Virus record (IMG/VR): IMGVR_UViG_3300009164_000413
Location: 1 to 21,515 of that record
Strand: one strand, 5' to 3'
DNA: 21,515 nucleotides
DNA from: a virus
Shown here: positions 8,525 to 16,145 of the stretch, piece by piece
Position numbering within the stretch: the first letter of the stretch is position 1
Layout: the number at the start of each line of letters is the position of its first letter
Position numbers and translations under genes: made by a program
The notes under the pieces: generated by a model
Told to the model about the DNA's origin: nothing
Database searches by the model: none
The model's input: the letters and a program-made list of their open reading frames with translations, nothing else

Positions 8525-9376
8525 CTATACCTCTTCCAAAGTTACAGAAATATCCCAAAAGTCGTAATTAGTTCCTCCACGACGTACAATATTATATGAA
8601 AAATCTGAAACATACATTTCTATAACTTCGCTATATTCATTTAAGCGGTCATATACTCCATTAAAATTTTGTGGTTTATCATATGATAGATAAACATAAA
8701 ATGGTCCTGTGTGGTTTTCATACCACTCAAGAATATCTGCCCCACCTGCCCCACCATCTACAGTGTATTCATTACTTGAAACATAATCTGTTTTTGCTCC
8801 AGTAACAGTTAGTTTTGGGTTGTTATAAGTTGGTGTTCCTGTTGCTGTGCCAGTAATAGTAAAAGTAGTAGTGGTGTTAGCAACTTCAGTTACAGACAAG
8901 ACTAATCCATTTGTTTGATTATATCCGTCAATACTCATACCTTCAATAGCAACGTATTCTCCTACTTTTAAACGTATACTTGTTCCAGTAGCAACATATG
9001 TCATTATTGCACCATCCCCACTTGCTGATGTAATTGGTGCGTCAAATACTGTTCTAAAGTTTGAATAGGTGGCAGATCGTCTTGACGGAAGCATTTCCCA
9101 AGAGGTAGAAATTTTAACTTTATCTGCAACGTGGAATGAACGCATACGACCATTAATCATACGCTGTCTATTTTGTAGTCTATCAGTTGATACATCAATA
9201 TTAGATCTATTGTGATCTGAAAGAATTAAGAATGTTTGAAGATTTGCAGCAGCATCTGAACCAAATTCAAATCCTGATATAGCTAATGGGTTACCAGCTG
9301 TAGCGGTGGTATAGGTTTCTGACCACAGCATTGCTTGTGGACGTTCATACTTTTGTCTATTGCTGATATATGTCAT
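8525..9376 (-). CDS. distal tail protein (Dit-like) with an inserted beta module
   Basis: This 283-residue protein directly follows the tape measure gene and precedes the hub protein, the normal place for Dit. The recognisable scaffold is SWEMLPSRRS at about residue 92, then after an interruption YTVDGGAGGADILEWYENHT and GPFYVYLSYD at about 204-234, ending in FWDISVTLEEV. From memory, actinophage minor tail proteins with 'WEMLPSR...DGGAGG..ML.WY...GPFYVYL' make up this family. Residues about 113-193 (YVATGTSIRLKVGEYVAIEG and on to TFTITGTATG) look like a separate beta module placed between the two halves. The ATG overlaps the tape measure stop (TAATG) and has AGGGGA about 11 bases upstream. 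Dit function (ring joining tail tube to baseplate) is inferred from order. Confidence 0.7.
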   Translation of the reverse strand: MTYISNRQKYERPQAMLWSETYTTATAGNPLAISGFEFGSDAAANLQTFLILSDHNRSNIDVSTDRLQNRQRMINGRMRSFHVADKVKISTSWEMLPSRRSATYSNFRTVFDAPITSASGDGAIMTYVATGTSIRLKVGEYVAIEGMSIDGYNQTNGLVLSVTEVANTTTTFTITGTATGTPTYNNPKLTVTGAKTDYVSSNEYTVDGGAGGADILEWYENHTGPFYVYLSYDKPQNFNGVYDRLNEYSEVIEMYVSDFSYNIVRRGGTNYDFWDISVTLEEV

Positions 9377-12300
9377 TAAAGTCTATTTCCCCTAAGTCTT
9401 GTTCCGTCTACCTGCTTGATTTTGGTCATTACTGCTCGTGCAATATCGTCTGCATTTGCATTACCACCAGCATTAACGGTTACATTATAAGTATACACTG
9501 AACCATCGGCAGATTGTCCACTATTGATTGCTTCAAGATTCTTTACCCCAAAACTTTGTACAGCAGGACGCTTAACTACAAATTCTCCAGGGGTAAGCAT
9601 AGCAGGAATTGTGTCTGAACCAAGTGGACTTCCTCCATTAGCAAGATATCTACTTGCAACTTTTCCACCCATTGAATATCCCATCAAGCCTCCATTTGCA
9701 GAATAGGTGGTTCCTTGTTTCCAAACATCATAAATATTGTCCCAGATCCAACCTGCTCCTCCTGGTTTTGGCATATTTTTAATTTTATAGCCTTCTGATG
9801 GGTAGTCCCAAACGTATTTTTCTCCAATACCAGAAGGAGATGGTGGCATTGCAACAGGTTGTTTAATCCACATCCACTCTTTTGCATTCCATACCCACTT
9901 ATGTCCAAAAATATGTGTTGGTTTTTTGGGTTGTTTTCGTGGTGGGTCTGCTCCTCCATTGCCACTGCCATTGTTACCAGATCCACTACCAGATCCACTA
10001 CCAGATCCACTACCAGATCCACCGCTACCAGAAGAACTTGATCCAAGTGCTATAGCAAGTTCACGCTCTGCAATCTTTAAGTTAAGTCGTGCAATTTCAG
10101 CTTCATAAGCTTCTCTTGTTCTACCATTAACAATAATTCCGTCAAGTTCTGCCTGTCGTTTTGCCTCAAGAGCTCTCATTTGTTCTTCTTGTGCATACCC
10201 TGCAGCCTTGACTCTTTGATTTTGTACCGCACGAGCAGCAGCAGAAATATCTCCAGAAGTCAAAGCAATGGCTACGTCAAGCTGATCTTTTTGTTGTTCA
10301 GCAATTTGAGAATTAATTTTTGCAATGTCTTCAAGTGCTTTCTTACGCTTATCGTATATCTTATTGATTGCCTCTTCTTTAAGTGCAATGACATTAAGTG
10401 CTTTTTGCTGCTTGTCTTTTTTCTTATTTAATTTTGCAAGTTTTTTATCTTCTTTAGTACCACTACCGCTGCCGCTAGGATTTGGATCTGGATTTGGATC
10501 GGTAGTTATTATTGGTGGTAACGCTGCATCAACAGTTGCATCTAACTTTCCATTTTTCTGAAGTCTATCCATATAATTAGCAAGTTGATAAACACTTGAA
10601 AGGGTGTTTTTAATAGCTCCTGCAGCAAACTGTGCATATCTTTGTGTTTTTGCAAGAATAGCCCAAGTAGCCTGAAAGCCTACAGTATTTACAGACATTG
10701 TATATCTTGATTGAAGAGTTTTATGTGTTAACAAATATTCAGCCATTGATGCACTAATTTGACCACTTGTAAATTGTGCAGTAACAAGAGTTTTAAACTC
10801 TCCATCTTCAATTGTGTCGCCCTCTAATAGAGATAAAATGTTTTGTGCTGCAGGATCATCTGGATACATAAACTCAACTTGTGTTCTAACTTGACTATTA
10901 AATTCTGAATCTGATGTTTCAGCTTTATATTGAATAATTTTATCAATAGCCTCTTGTTGTTTTGCTAAACTAAGATCCATTGCATCTTTTCGTTCTGCCT
11001 CAGTTAAGTTTAGATCTGCAGTTGCAACATCAGCCATACCAACAGCTTGAGCATAATTATTCATTTCTTGTATAGCAAGACCAGTAATTGCCATATCATT
11101 AGATCCAGCTGCATTTGGACCATAGTCACCACCTGCAAATCCACCACCACTACTAGTATTTGAAGTATTTCCCATTAATCTTTGAAATTCTCCACTTGTA
11201 TTTTTTTGTTGAGTAAGATTATTAAAAATATCTGTAGAAGTATTTCCAGTAAGTGCTGACACTTGTTGGTTTGCAATACTACCAATTTGTGAATTTCCAG
11301 CTTTTTGAGCAATTGCACTTATAAGAGTTGATGCATCTGCCTTACTTAATATTCCTTGTAAAACTGCAGTTGTCATTGTTTGACCAAGATTTTCACCAAT
11401 TGAAGATATAGTTTGATCTGATTCAATTCGTCTTTGAACATCTGCTAAAATTTGTTGTGCTCCACCACTTTGTTCTAACATTTTTTCACCAGCAGAAAGC
11501 TGTTCAGCTGTCGTTCCAAGCATTCCAGCTTCTCTTGTTGCTTTAGCACTTTCTGAAGCAGATACTGTTCCAAAATCTTCTGCAAGAGCTTTAAGTGCAG
11601 AATTATTTACTGTTGCCGCATTTGCCATCTCAACAGTCTTTTTTCTATTAGCTTCTGTTGCGGCATTGGCAGACATTACAACTCCAACTAAACCTACCAG
11701 TGCTGCAGCAACTAGTGCAATTGGTGCAGGTAACATCATAAATAGTGGACCAATCATAGCAAGGGTTGATCCAAGACCTTCAAGACCAGGAACCATAGCA
11801 ACAGCTCCACCAGCCATAGCAAGTCCCATACCAACGCCCATACCGCCCATACCCTTAACTCCACTAGCAATACGTGAACCTATGCCTGGTTTTTGTGGTG
11901 CTGGAGCAACAGCAGATTTTTGTGCAGCATACTGTTCTCTACGTTGTGCATTACGTTGGTCACGTTTTTCTTGTGCAGACATTGCTTGCTGCCCTGCTGC
12001 ATTTGAAAGTCTTGTTTTTTTGCCAGTCGTTGGGTCAGTTGAATAAAATTGATTTCCAGATCTAGAAACAACTCCCCTGGAGTTTCTTGCAGCCTGTCCA
12101 GTTTTGCTTGCACGTGGCTTGCTTGATGTTCTTCTTGTATCTGACTTTATTCTACCTGCAGAAGTTTTTGCTTCTTTACTTTCTTTTGCATCTATAAGTC
12201 TAAGAACGCTATCTGATGGCTTAAGTTTATTTTGAGCTAAATACTGCTTTATTTCAGCAGAAGTCATTTTTTTCATTTCAGTAAGGTGTGCTCTTGCAAG

Positions 12301-15009
12301 TCCAGTATCTGTAAATGATTGATTACCAGATATTTCACGACCCATAGCAACATCTCGTTTTCTTTGTGTTGCTCCAGCTCCATACCAAGGCATTCCGCTA
12401 ATTAATGATTTTCTATTTCCAACTCCCTCTTGTGCAAAAGAAGTTTTTCTTGTCATAACTGTTTTTGCAGCTGCCGCAAATTTTGTTCCAGTTGTTGCCT
12501 TAGTTACCTCTCTTTGAGAAATCCTAGCTAGGTCCGAGTCGCTTATTCTTCCGCCTTGCTGTGCAACTGCACCTGCAATTCCACCAGTAATGTTTTGAGC
12601 AAGTGCTCTAATGTTTTTGCCTTCTGGACCCTTCATTAATTTTTGAATATCTTTTTCAGTTGTAGCAAGACCCATTTCTGTAACAATTTGTCTAACTATT
12701 GGTGAGGCAAATGCTCCCTTTCCTCCTCCAACTGTTCTAATTTCTGAAGCTAAAGCTTTAGCATCTACCCCAGAATTCTTACCCTCTGCTGTAAGTTGTT
12801 TATTTGTTCTTTGTGATAAGAATCCAGTTGCATTTGAGAATACATTAAATGCTCCACCTGCAAATCCAGGAATATTTCCAGCAACCATACCTTTAATAAG
12901 TGGGGCATATTTCTTTGTCATTGCTGCAGGAATTATAGATTCTCCTGGAGAAAGCATTGCAGGAATAACATCTCCAGCACCCTTTGGACCACCAACAGAA
13001 ACTACACCACTTGCAAACTTGCCTGGCTTTGGTCTACGTCCTACTGCTCCACCAGCCCCTGCACCCTTTTGAGCAGCAATGTTTCTTTGGTATGCAGTTG
13101 TTAGTGCATCTACTGCAGCCTTTTCAGCTGTAAATGTTTGATGTAGTTTAGAGTGAACTTGATCAAGGGAAGCTGCGGCAGCGGCTGCGTGAATTTCGCT
13201 TTGTGTCATATATTCAAATTGATTACCAAGAATACTAGCATCACCAGATGTTTTTCTAAACATCATACTGGCAGCACCAACAAGCTTAAGAATGTTAGCA
13301 ATACCGTTAGCAAATAGACCAACAGTCATAAGTAGTGCTGGGAATATTCCACCAAGAACTACTGTAAGTCCAACAACAAACTGCTTGACACCAGCATCCA
13401 TACCATTAAACTGTTGAAGAAGTTTTGTTCCAAACTCAATAACAGGGGTAATCAATTTAAGGAACTCTTCCCCTACTGGGGCAATTGCTGCCTGGAAGTC
13501 TGCAAATGCTTTTTCAAATTTATAAGTTGTAGTGTTTTCAATCTTACTAAGTTCTCGCTTAGATAGGATTGCAAGCTCTTGTGTGGTTGCTGAGGTTAGC
13601 TCTAAGACTCTTTGAGCCTGTGTACCCTCGCCAATTACGTTTTGGAATAGTGTGGATAAACGTGAGAACTGGAACTTACCAAATAGTTGCTCAATGGCAC
13701 GAGCACGATTAAGTGGGTCAAGGGTATCGAGTGCTGATGCAAAATCAATAACAAGCCCCTTGATATCTCCTTTATTTGAATTAACAATATTTTCAATATT
13801 AATACCAAACCCAGCAAGCATTTCTTTTGCTTTGCCAGTTGGATTAATGAGGGCAGCAAGACCTGATTTAAGTGCGTTAGCACCTTCTGAAGCATTAATA
13901 CCACCTTCCTTCATTGCTGTAAGGAAGAAGGCTAGATCTTCAACATCTCCACCAAGTTGCTGAACTACTGGACCAGCCTTTGGAATAGCTATTGTAAGAT
14001 CCTCAATAGATGTTACTGACTGGTTTTCAACTGCGTTAAGGAAGTCAATTTTTCTAGCAAGTTTGTCGGTTGCAGTACCAAATGTATTTGTAAGGGATAC
14101 CGTTGTTTCAAGAGCTTGTGTTTGCTCTACGTTACCAAGAACTGCAAGACGAGTTGCCTGTGCAACTTGTCCAAGAAGATCTGCACCAGTCTTACCCATA
14201 GCTGCAGCTTCTGATGCAAGGTTTAGAGTATCCTTAACAGCAACGCCATACTTTGTGTACTCTCCTGCAAGAGACCTAATAGATTCAATCATTGTGTCTG
14301 TTTCTTCAACAGTTGTGCCAAAGTCACCATAAACACGTCGGATCTTGATAATCTGTTTTTCAATATCCATAAAAGATTTAGCGGCAGCAGCTGCAAACAT
14401 TGTAAGTGGAATTGTAAAACCAACCATAAGCTGACGACCAGCCCATTGTGTATTCTTACCCCAGTTAAGAAGTTGTGTAGAACCCTGCTTGACTAGCTGA
14501 TTCATTATCTGCATTTTTTGTGCAGAAACCATTGTTTTTGTAGCAAAGTCTTGCATATCAAGAGCAAGAGGTCTAATCTTAATAGCCTTTAATGCACCGT
14601 TAGCATCACGACCCATAGATATGTATTGTGTTTGCAAGTCTTTAACACGTTCAATTGCTACCTTTTGAATTGTGCTAAATTCTTTTTTAAAGAAGTTTCC
14701 AAATGTGCGAGTTGATCCCATTGAATAACGGAAATACTGCCCCATAGAAAGCTTGTTCTTTTCAAGAGCAGTTGAGAATGCTTCTGTAGAGGACTTAATA
14801 TTCGTCATAGATGCAGCAAACTTGCCAGTGGAATTAACCGAGTTAATTAACTCTTGGTTTAGATTTGCAGCTTTATTTGCTGCAGTCTTACTTCCATTGG
14901 CAAGTTGTGCATTGAAAACTGCAATTTCTCGTTGCAGTCTTTTGATTGATGAAATGGCATCCGACGTATTTACATTTACGCCAATATTAGCAGTTACATC
15001 GTCAGCCAT
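9376..15009 (-). CDS. tail tape measure protein
   Basis: This 1877-residue protein sets tail length and likely helps DNA entry. By the usual ratio of about 0.15 nm per residue, it predicts a tail of roughly 280 nm if the whole chain is a ruler. Residues about 190-215 (FTIPLTMFAAAAAKSFMDIE) and 240-460 form the TP901-type tape measure core, with ASEAAAMGKTGADLLGQVAQ. Hydrophobic segments lie at about 541-580 and 1078-1110 (IALVAAALVGLVGVVMS). A basic low-complexity stretch is at about 946-1030 and a coiled coil at about 1520-1658. Then come a Gly-Ser linker (1658-1680), a Trp-rich repeat region (about 1691-1769) and a final 'DTIPAMLTPGEFVVKRPA' motif. A related 'DVIPAMLSPGESIIP' is at about 677-691. 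The ATG at 15009 has AGAGG nine bases upstream; an earlier overlapping ATG is out of frame. Confidence 0.95.
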   Translation of the reverse strand: MADDVTANIGVNVNTSDAISSIKRLQREIAVFNAQLANGSKTAANKAANLNQELINSVNSTGKFAASMTNIKSSTEAFSTALEKNKLSMGQYFRYSMGSTRTFGNFFKKEFSTIQKVAIERVKDLQTQYISMGRDANGALKAIKIRPLALDMQDFATKTMVSAQKMQIMNQLVKQGSTQLLNWGKNTQWAGRQLMVGFTIPLTMFAAAAAKSFMDIEKQIIKIRRVYGDFGTTVEETDTMIESIRSLAGEYTKYGVAVKDTLNLASEAAAMGKTGADLLGQVAQATRLAVLGNVEQTQALETTVSLTNTFGTATDKLARKIDFLNAVENQSVTSIEDLTIAIPKAGPVVQQLGGDVEDLAFFLTAMKEGGINASEGANALKSGLAALINPTGKAKEMLAGFGINIENIVNSNKGDIKGLVIDFASALDTLDPLNRARAIEQLFGKFQFSRLSTLFQNVIGEGTQAQRVLELTSATTQELAILSKRELSKIENTTTYKFEKAFADFQAAIAPVGEEFLKLITPVIEFGTKLLQQFNGMDAGVKQFVVGLTVVLGGIFPALLMTVGLFANGIANILKLVGAASMMFRKTSGDASILGNQFEYMTQSEIHAAAAAASLDQVHSKLHQTFTAEKAAVDALTTAYQRNIAAQKGAGAGGAVGRRPKPGKFASGVVSVGGPKGAGDVIPAMLSPGESIIPAAMTKKYAPLIKGMVAGNIPGFAGGAFNVFSNATGFLSQRTNKQLTAEGKNSGVDAKALASEIRTVGGGKGAFASPIVRQIVTEMGLATTEKDIQKLMKGPEGKNIRALAQNITGGIAGAVAQQGGRISDSDLARISQREVTKATTGTKFAAAAKTVMTRKTSFAQEGVGNRKSLISGMPWYGAGATQRKRDVAMGREISGNQSFTDTGLARAHLTEMKKMTSAEIKQYLAQNKLKPSDSVLRLIDAKESKEAKTSAGRIKSDTRRTSSKPRASKTGQAARNSRGVVSRSGNQFYSTDPTTGKKTRLSNAAGQQAMSAQEKRDQRNAQRREQYAAQKSAVAPAPQKPGIGSRIASGVKGMGGMGVGMGLAMAGGAVAMVPGLEGLGSTLAMIGPLFMMLPAPIALVAAALVGLVGVVMSANAATEANRKKTVEMANAATVNNSALKALAEDFGTVSASESAKATREAGMLGTTAEQLSAGEKMLEQSGGAQQILADVQRRIESDQTISSIGENLGQTMTTAVLQGILSKADASTLISAIAQKAGNSQIGSIANQQVSALTGNTSTDIFNNLTQQKNTSGEFQRLMGNTSNTSSGGGFAGGDYGPNAAGSNDMAITGLAIQEMNNYAQAVGMADVATADLNLTEAERKDAMDLSLAKQQEAIDKIIQYKAETSDSEFNSQVRTQVEFMYPDDPAAQNILSLLEGDTIEDGEFKTLVTAQFTSGQISASMAEYLLTHKTLQSRYTMSVNTVGFQATWAILAKTQRYAQFAAGAIKNTLSSVYQLANYMDRLQKNGKLDATVDAALPPIITTDPNPDPNPSGSGSGTKEDKKLAKLNKKKDKQQKALNVIALKEEAINKIYDKRKKALEDIAKINSQIAEQQKDQLDVAIALTSGDISAAARAVQNQRVKAAGYAQEEQMRALEAKRQAELDGIIVNGRTREAYEAEIARLNLKIAERELAIALGSSSSGSGGSGSGSGSGSGSGSGNNGSGNGGADPPRKQPKKPTHIFGHKWVWNAKEWMWIKQPVAMPPSPSGIGEKYVWDYPSEGYKIKNMPKPGGAGWIWDNIYDVWKQGTTYSANGGLMGYSMGGKVASRYLANGGSPLGSDTIPAMLTPGEFVVKRPAVQSFGVKNLEAINSGQSADGSVYTYNVTVNAGGNANADDIARAVMTKIKQVDGTRLRGNRL
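9975..10022. repeat. four perfect 12-bp tandem repeats encoding the tape measure Gly-Ser linker
   Basis: Four exact copies of TACCAGATCCAC lie head to tail. Read on the minus strand as codons they give a Gly-Ser-Gly-Ser linker at about residues 1663-1678 of the tape measure protein, flanked by further imperfect GSG codons. The unit is a multiple of three, so gain or loss of copies would change linker length without breaking the frame. Confidence 0.95.
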
Positions 15010-15032
15010 TCATTTACACCTCTATTTTAAAT

Positions 15033-15344
15033 TTAGCTAACGCCAAGTGCATCTGAGAGTTTGACTCCTGATGCGGCTTCCACAACTTGATAAACTGTTG
15101 GTAAATCAATGTTGTCTTCAAGAGCAGCTATATCTCCTGAAATTTCTGGCTTGTACTGCTTCATTGCAATCTGTACACATTCCATAAGAAGATTCATTGA
15201 CTTCTCATTATCTTCTGCTACCTTTGCAATGCCTTCAAACTTTTTCATAAATTCACGAAGTAGTGAAATCTTGAGTGGGCGAACGGTAATAGTTGTACCG
15301 TCAATTAGTACAATGTCTGTTGCTTCATTAATTGTTGTTGCCAT
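15033..15344 (-). CDS. short tail assembly chaperone (G-like), paralogue of the 229-aa gene
   Basis: This 103-residue protein aligns along its whole length with the N-terminal 100 residues of the preceding 229-residue protein. Shared features are the start MAT.I.E, LIDGT near residue 13, PLK then LREFMK.FE near 23-36, EC....MKQ..P near 55-66, and LED...LP..Y.V near 75-88. It ends just where the paralogue goes on into its C-terminal domain. It lies directly before the tape measure gene, where gpG-type chaperones that coat the tape measure are found. A strong AAGGAGG site is five to six bases before the ATG, and a promoter-like element lies upstream. I found no slippery site leading into another frame. 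The chaperone role is inferred from position, size and paralogy. Confidence 0.8.
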   Translation of the reverse strand: MATTINEATDIVLIDGTTITVRPLKISLLREFMKKFEGIAKVAEDNEKSMNLLMECVQIAMKQYKPEISGDIAALEDNIDLPTVYQVVEAASGVKLSDALGVS

Positions 15345-15370
15345 TTTTTCCTCCTTGTTAGGCTTATTAA

Positions 15371-15400
15371 ATTATATCACAGAAGGCGTTTAGTTTTCGA
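15371..15400 (-). promoter_or_regulatory. candidate extended -10 promoter before the short chaperone gene
   Basis: On the minus strand TGATATAAT (15371-15379) matches the extended -10 consensus TGnTATAAT exactly. TCGAAA at 15395-15400, 18 bases upstream, matches TTGACA at four of six positions. The predicted start would leave a leader of about 25 bases carrying AAGGAGG before the chaperone ATG. The -35 part overlaps the end of the 229-aa gene. It would let the short chaperone and the tape measure be transcribed independently of the upstream terminator. Confidence 0.5.
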
Positions 15401-16079
15401 CTAGTTTTTCATAACTTAAGCCCATACCAATTCCAAAACCTGCATTTGCAGCGTTAGGTCCTTGGAGAGCCACTACATCATTTGAATCACTAGTCATTCC
15501 ACCACTAAAGAACTTTGCTTTCTTTTCTTCCCATAGGTCCTGACTACCACTTTCTTTATCAAGGTCTACTCCCTGGATACCTGCAAAAAATCTTTTTTCT
15601 TCATAATCAAGATCTCTTTTTATGTTTAAAATAGATACTAGTTCTGGCATTGATATTGATGACTCAAGTTCTTCAAAATCTTTCCATATTCCCAAAAGAA
15701 ATACTTCTGCTTCTAGTTTTGCTAAGTCAAGGCTGTCCCAAGTGGATCCGCTTTCTACTGCTTGATCTTTTACTGGCTCTTCTTCATCATCGCCATTAAT
15801 TTTAATTCCAGCTGAAATATCTAATACTTCATAAATAGCTGGTAGGTTAAGACTATCTTCTAAGTCTTCTATTGTTTTTATAGATGGATAAAATTGTTTC
15901 ATACATACTTTTGCACATTCTGCTAATGCAGAGATTGCCTCCATATCATTTTTTGCTACCTTGACCTTTTCAAATACTTTCATAAACTCTCTAAGGTATT
16001 TTAACTTTAATGGTGTTATGTATAGTTCTGTACCATCTATTAAATGTATCGTTCCTGATTCATAAATTTCTGTTGCCAT
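15390..16079 (-). CDS. long tail assembly chaperone (GT-like)
   Basis: This 229-residue protein lies between the major tail protein and the tape measure gene. Residues 1-100 form the chaperone domain shared with the next gene (LIDGT..., PLK...LREFMK.FE, LED.LNLPAIYEVL). An acidic linker (GDDEEEPVKD, about 100-110) leads to a C-terminal domain with LDLAKLEAEVFLLGIWKDFE, SMPELVSILN.KRDLDYEEK.FFAGIQGVDLD and GPNAANAGFGIGMGLSYEKL. From memory this C-terminal pattern is the tail assembly chaperone domain of many actinophages. In lambda-like phages the long form (GT) is made by ribosomal frameshifting; here it is a continuous frame with its own short paralogue. There is no Shine-Dalgarno; TACAAT ends six bases before the ATG, suggesting leaderless initiation. 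Confidence 0.8.
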   Translation of the reverse strand: MATEIYESGTIHLIDGTELYITPLKLKYLREFMKVFEKVKVAKNDMEAISALAECAKVCMKQFYPSIKTIEDLEDSLNLPAIYEVLDISAGIKINGDDEEEPVKDQAVESGSTWDSLDLAKLEAEVFLLGIWKDFEELESSISMPELVSILNIKRDLDYEEKRFFAGIQGVDLDKESGSQDLWEEKKAKFFSGGMTSDSNDVVALQGPNAANAGFGIGMGLSYEKLVEN

Positions 16080-16085
16080 ACATCT

Positions 16086-16094
16086 ATTGTACCA
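16086..16094 (-). promoter_or_regulatory. candidate extended -10 giving a leaderless GT-like chaperone mRNA
   Basis: Right after the T-rich tail of the terminator, the minus strand reads TGGTACAATAGATGTATGGC. TGGTACAAT fits the extended -10 pattern TGnTAnnAT. The six bases AGATGT separate it from the chaperone ATG, so RNA polymerase would start at about the A of the ATG. There is no ribosome binding site. No good -35 was found. Confidence 0.4.
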
Positions 16095-16131
16095 AAAACA
16101 AAACTGCCCAGAGCCGAAACCCTGAGCAGTT
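16091..16131 (-). terminator. intrinsic terminator after the major tail protein gene
   Basis: On the minus strand a 12-bp stem (AACTGCTCAGGG pairing with CTCTGGGCAGTT, two G-U pairs) closes a TTTCGG loop, which can fold as a U-G closed UUCG tetraloop. It is followed by TTGTTTTTGG. It starts 14 bases after the stop of the major tail gene (stem arms at 16120-16131 and 16102-16113). Confidence 0.85.
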
Positions 16132-16145
16132 CTGATTGTATTAAA

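Noticed and set aside
9684-10108. Long overlapping frames on both strands rich in VDLVVDLV, DPLPDPLP or RSTTRSTT repeats
   Set aside because: They are other-frame readings of the 12-bp tandem repeat in the tape measure gene and have no start signals of their own.
11666-12046. 126-codon plus-strand open frame rich in Pro/Thr/Ala
   Set aside because: It lies opposite the Gly/Ala-rich part of the tape measure gene, which lacks stops in the complement by composition; there is no ribosome binding site and no other plus-strand gene nearby.
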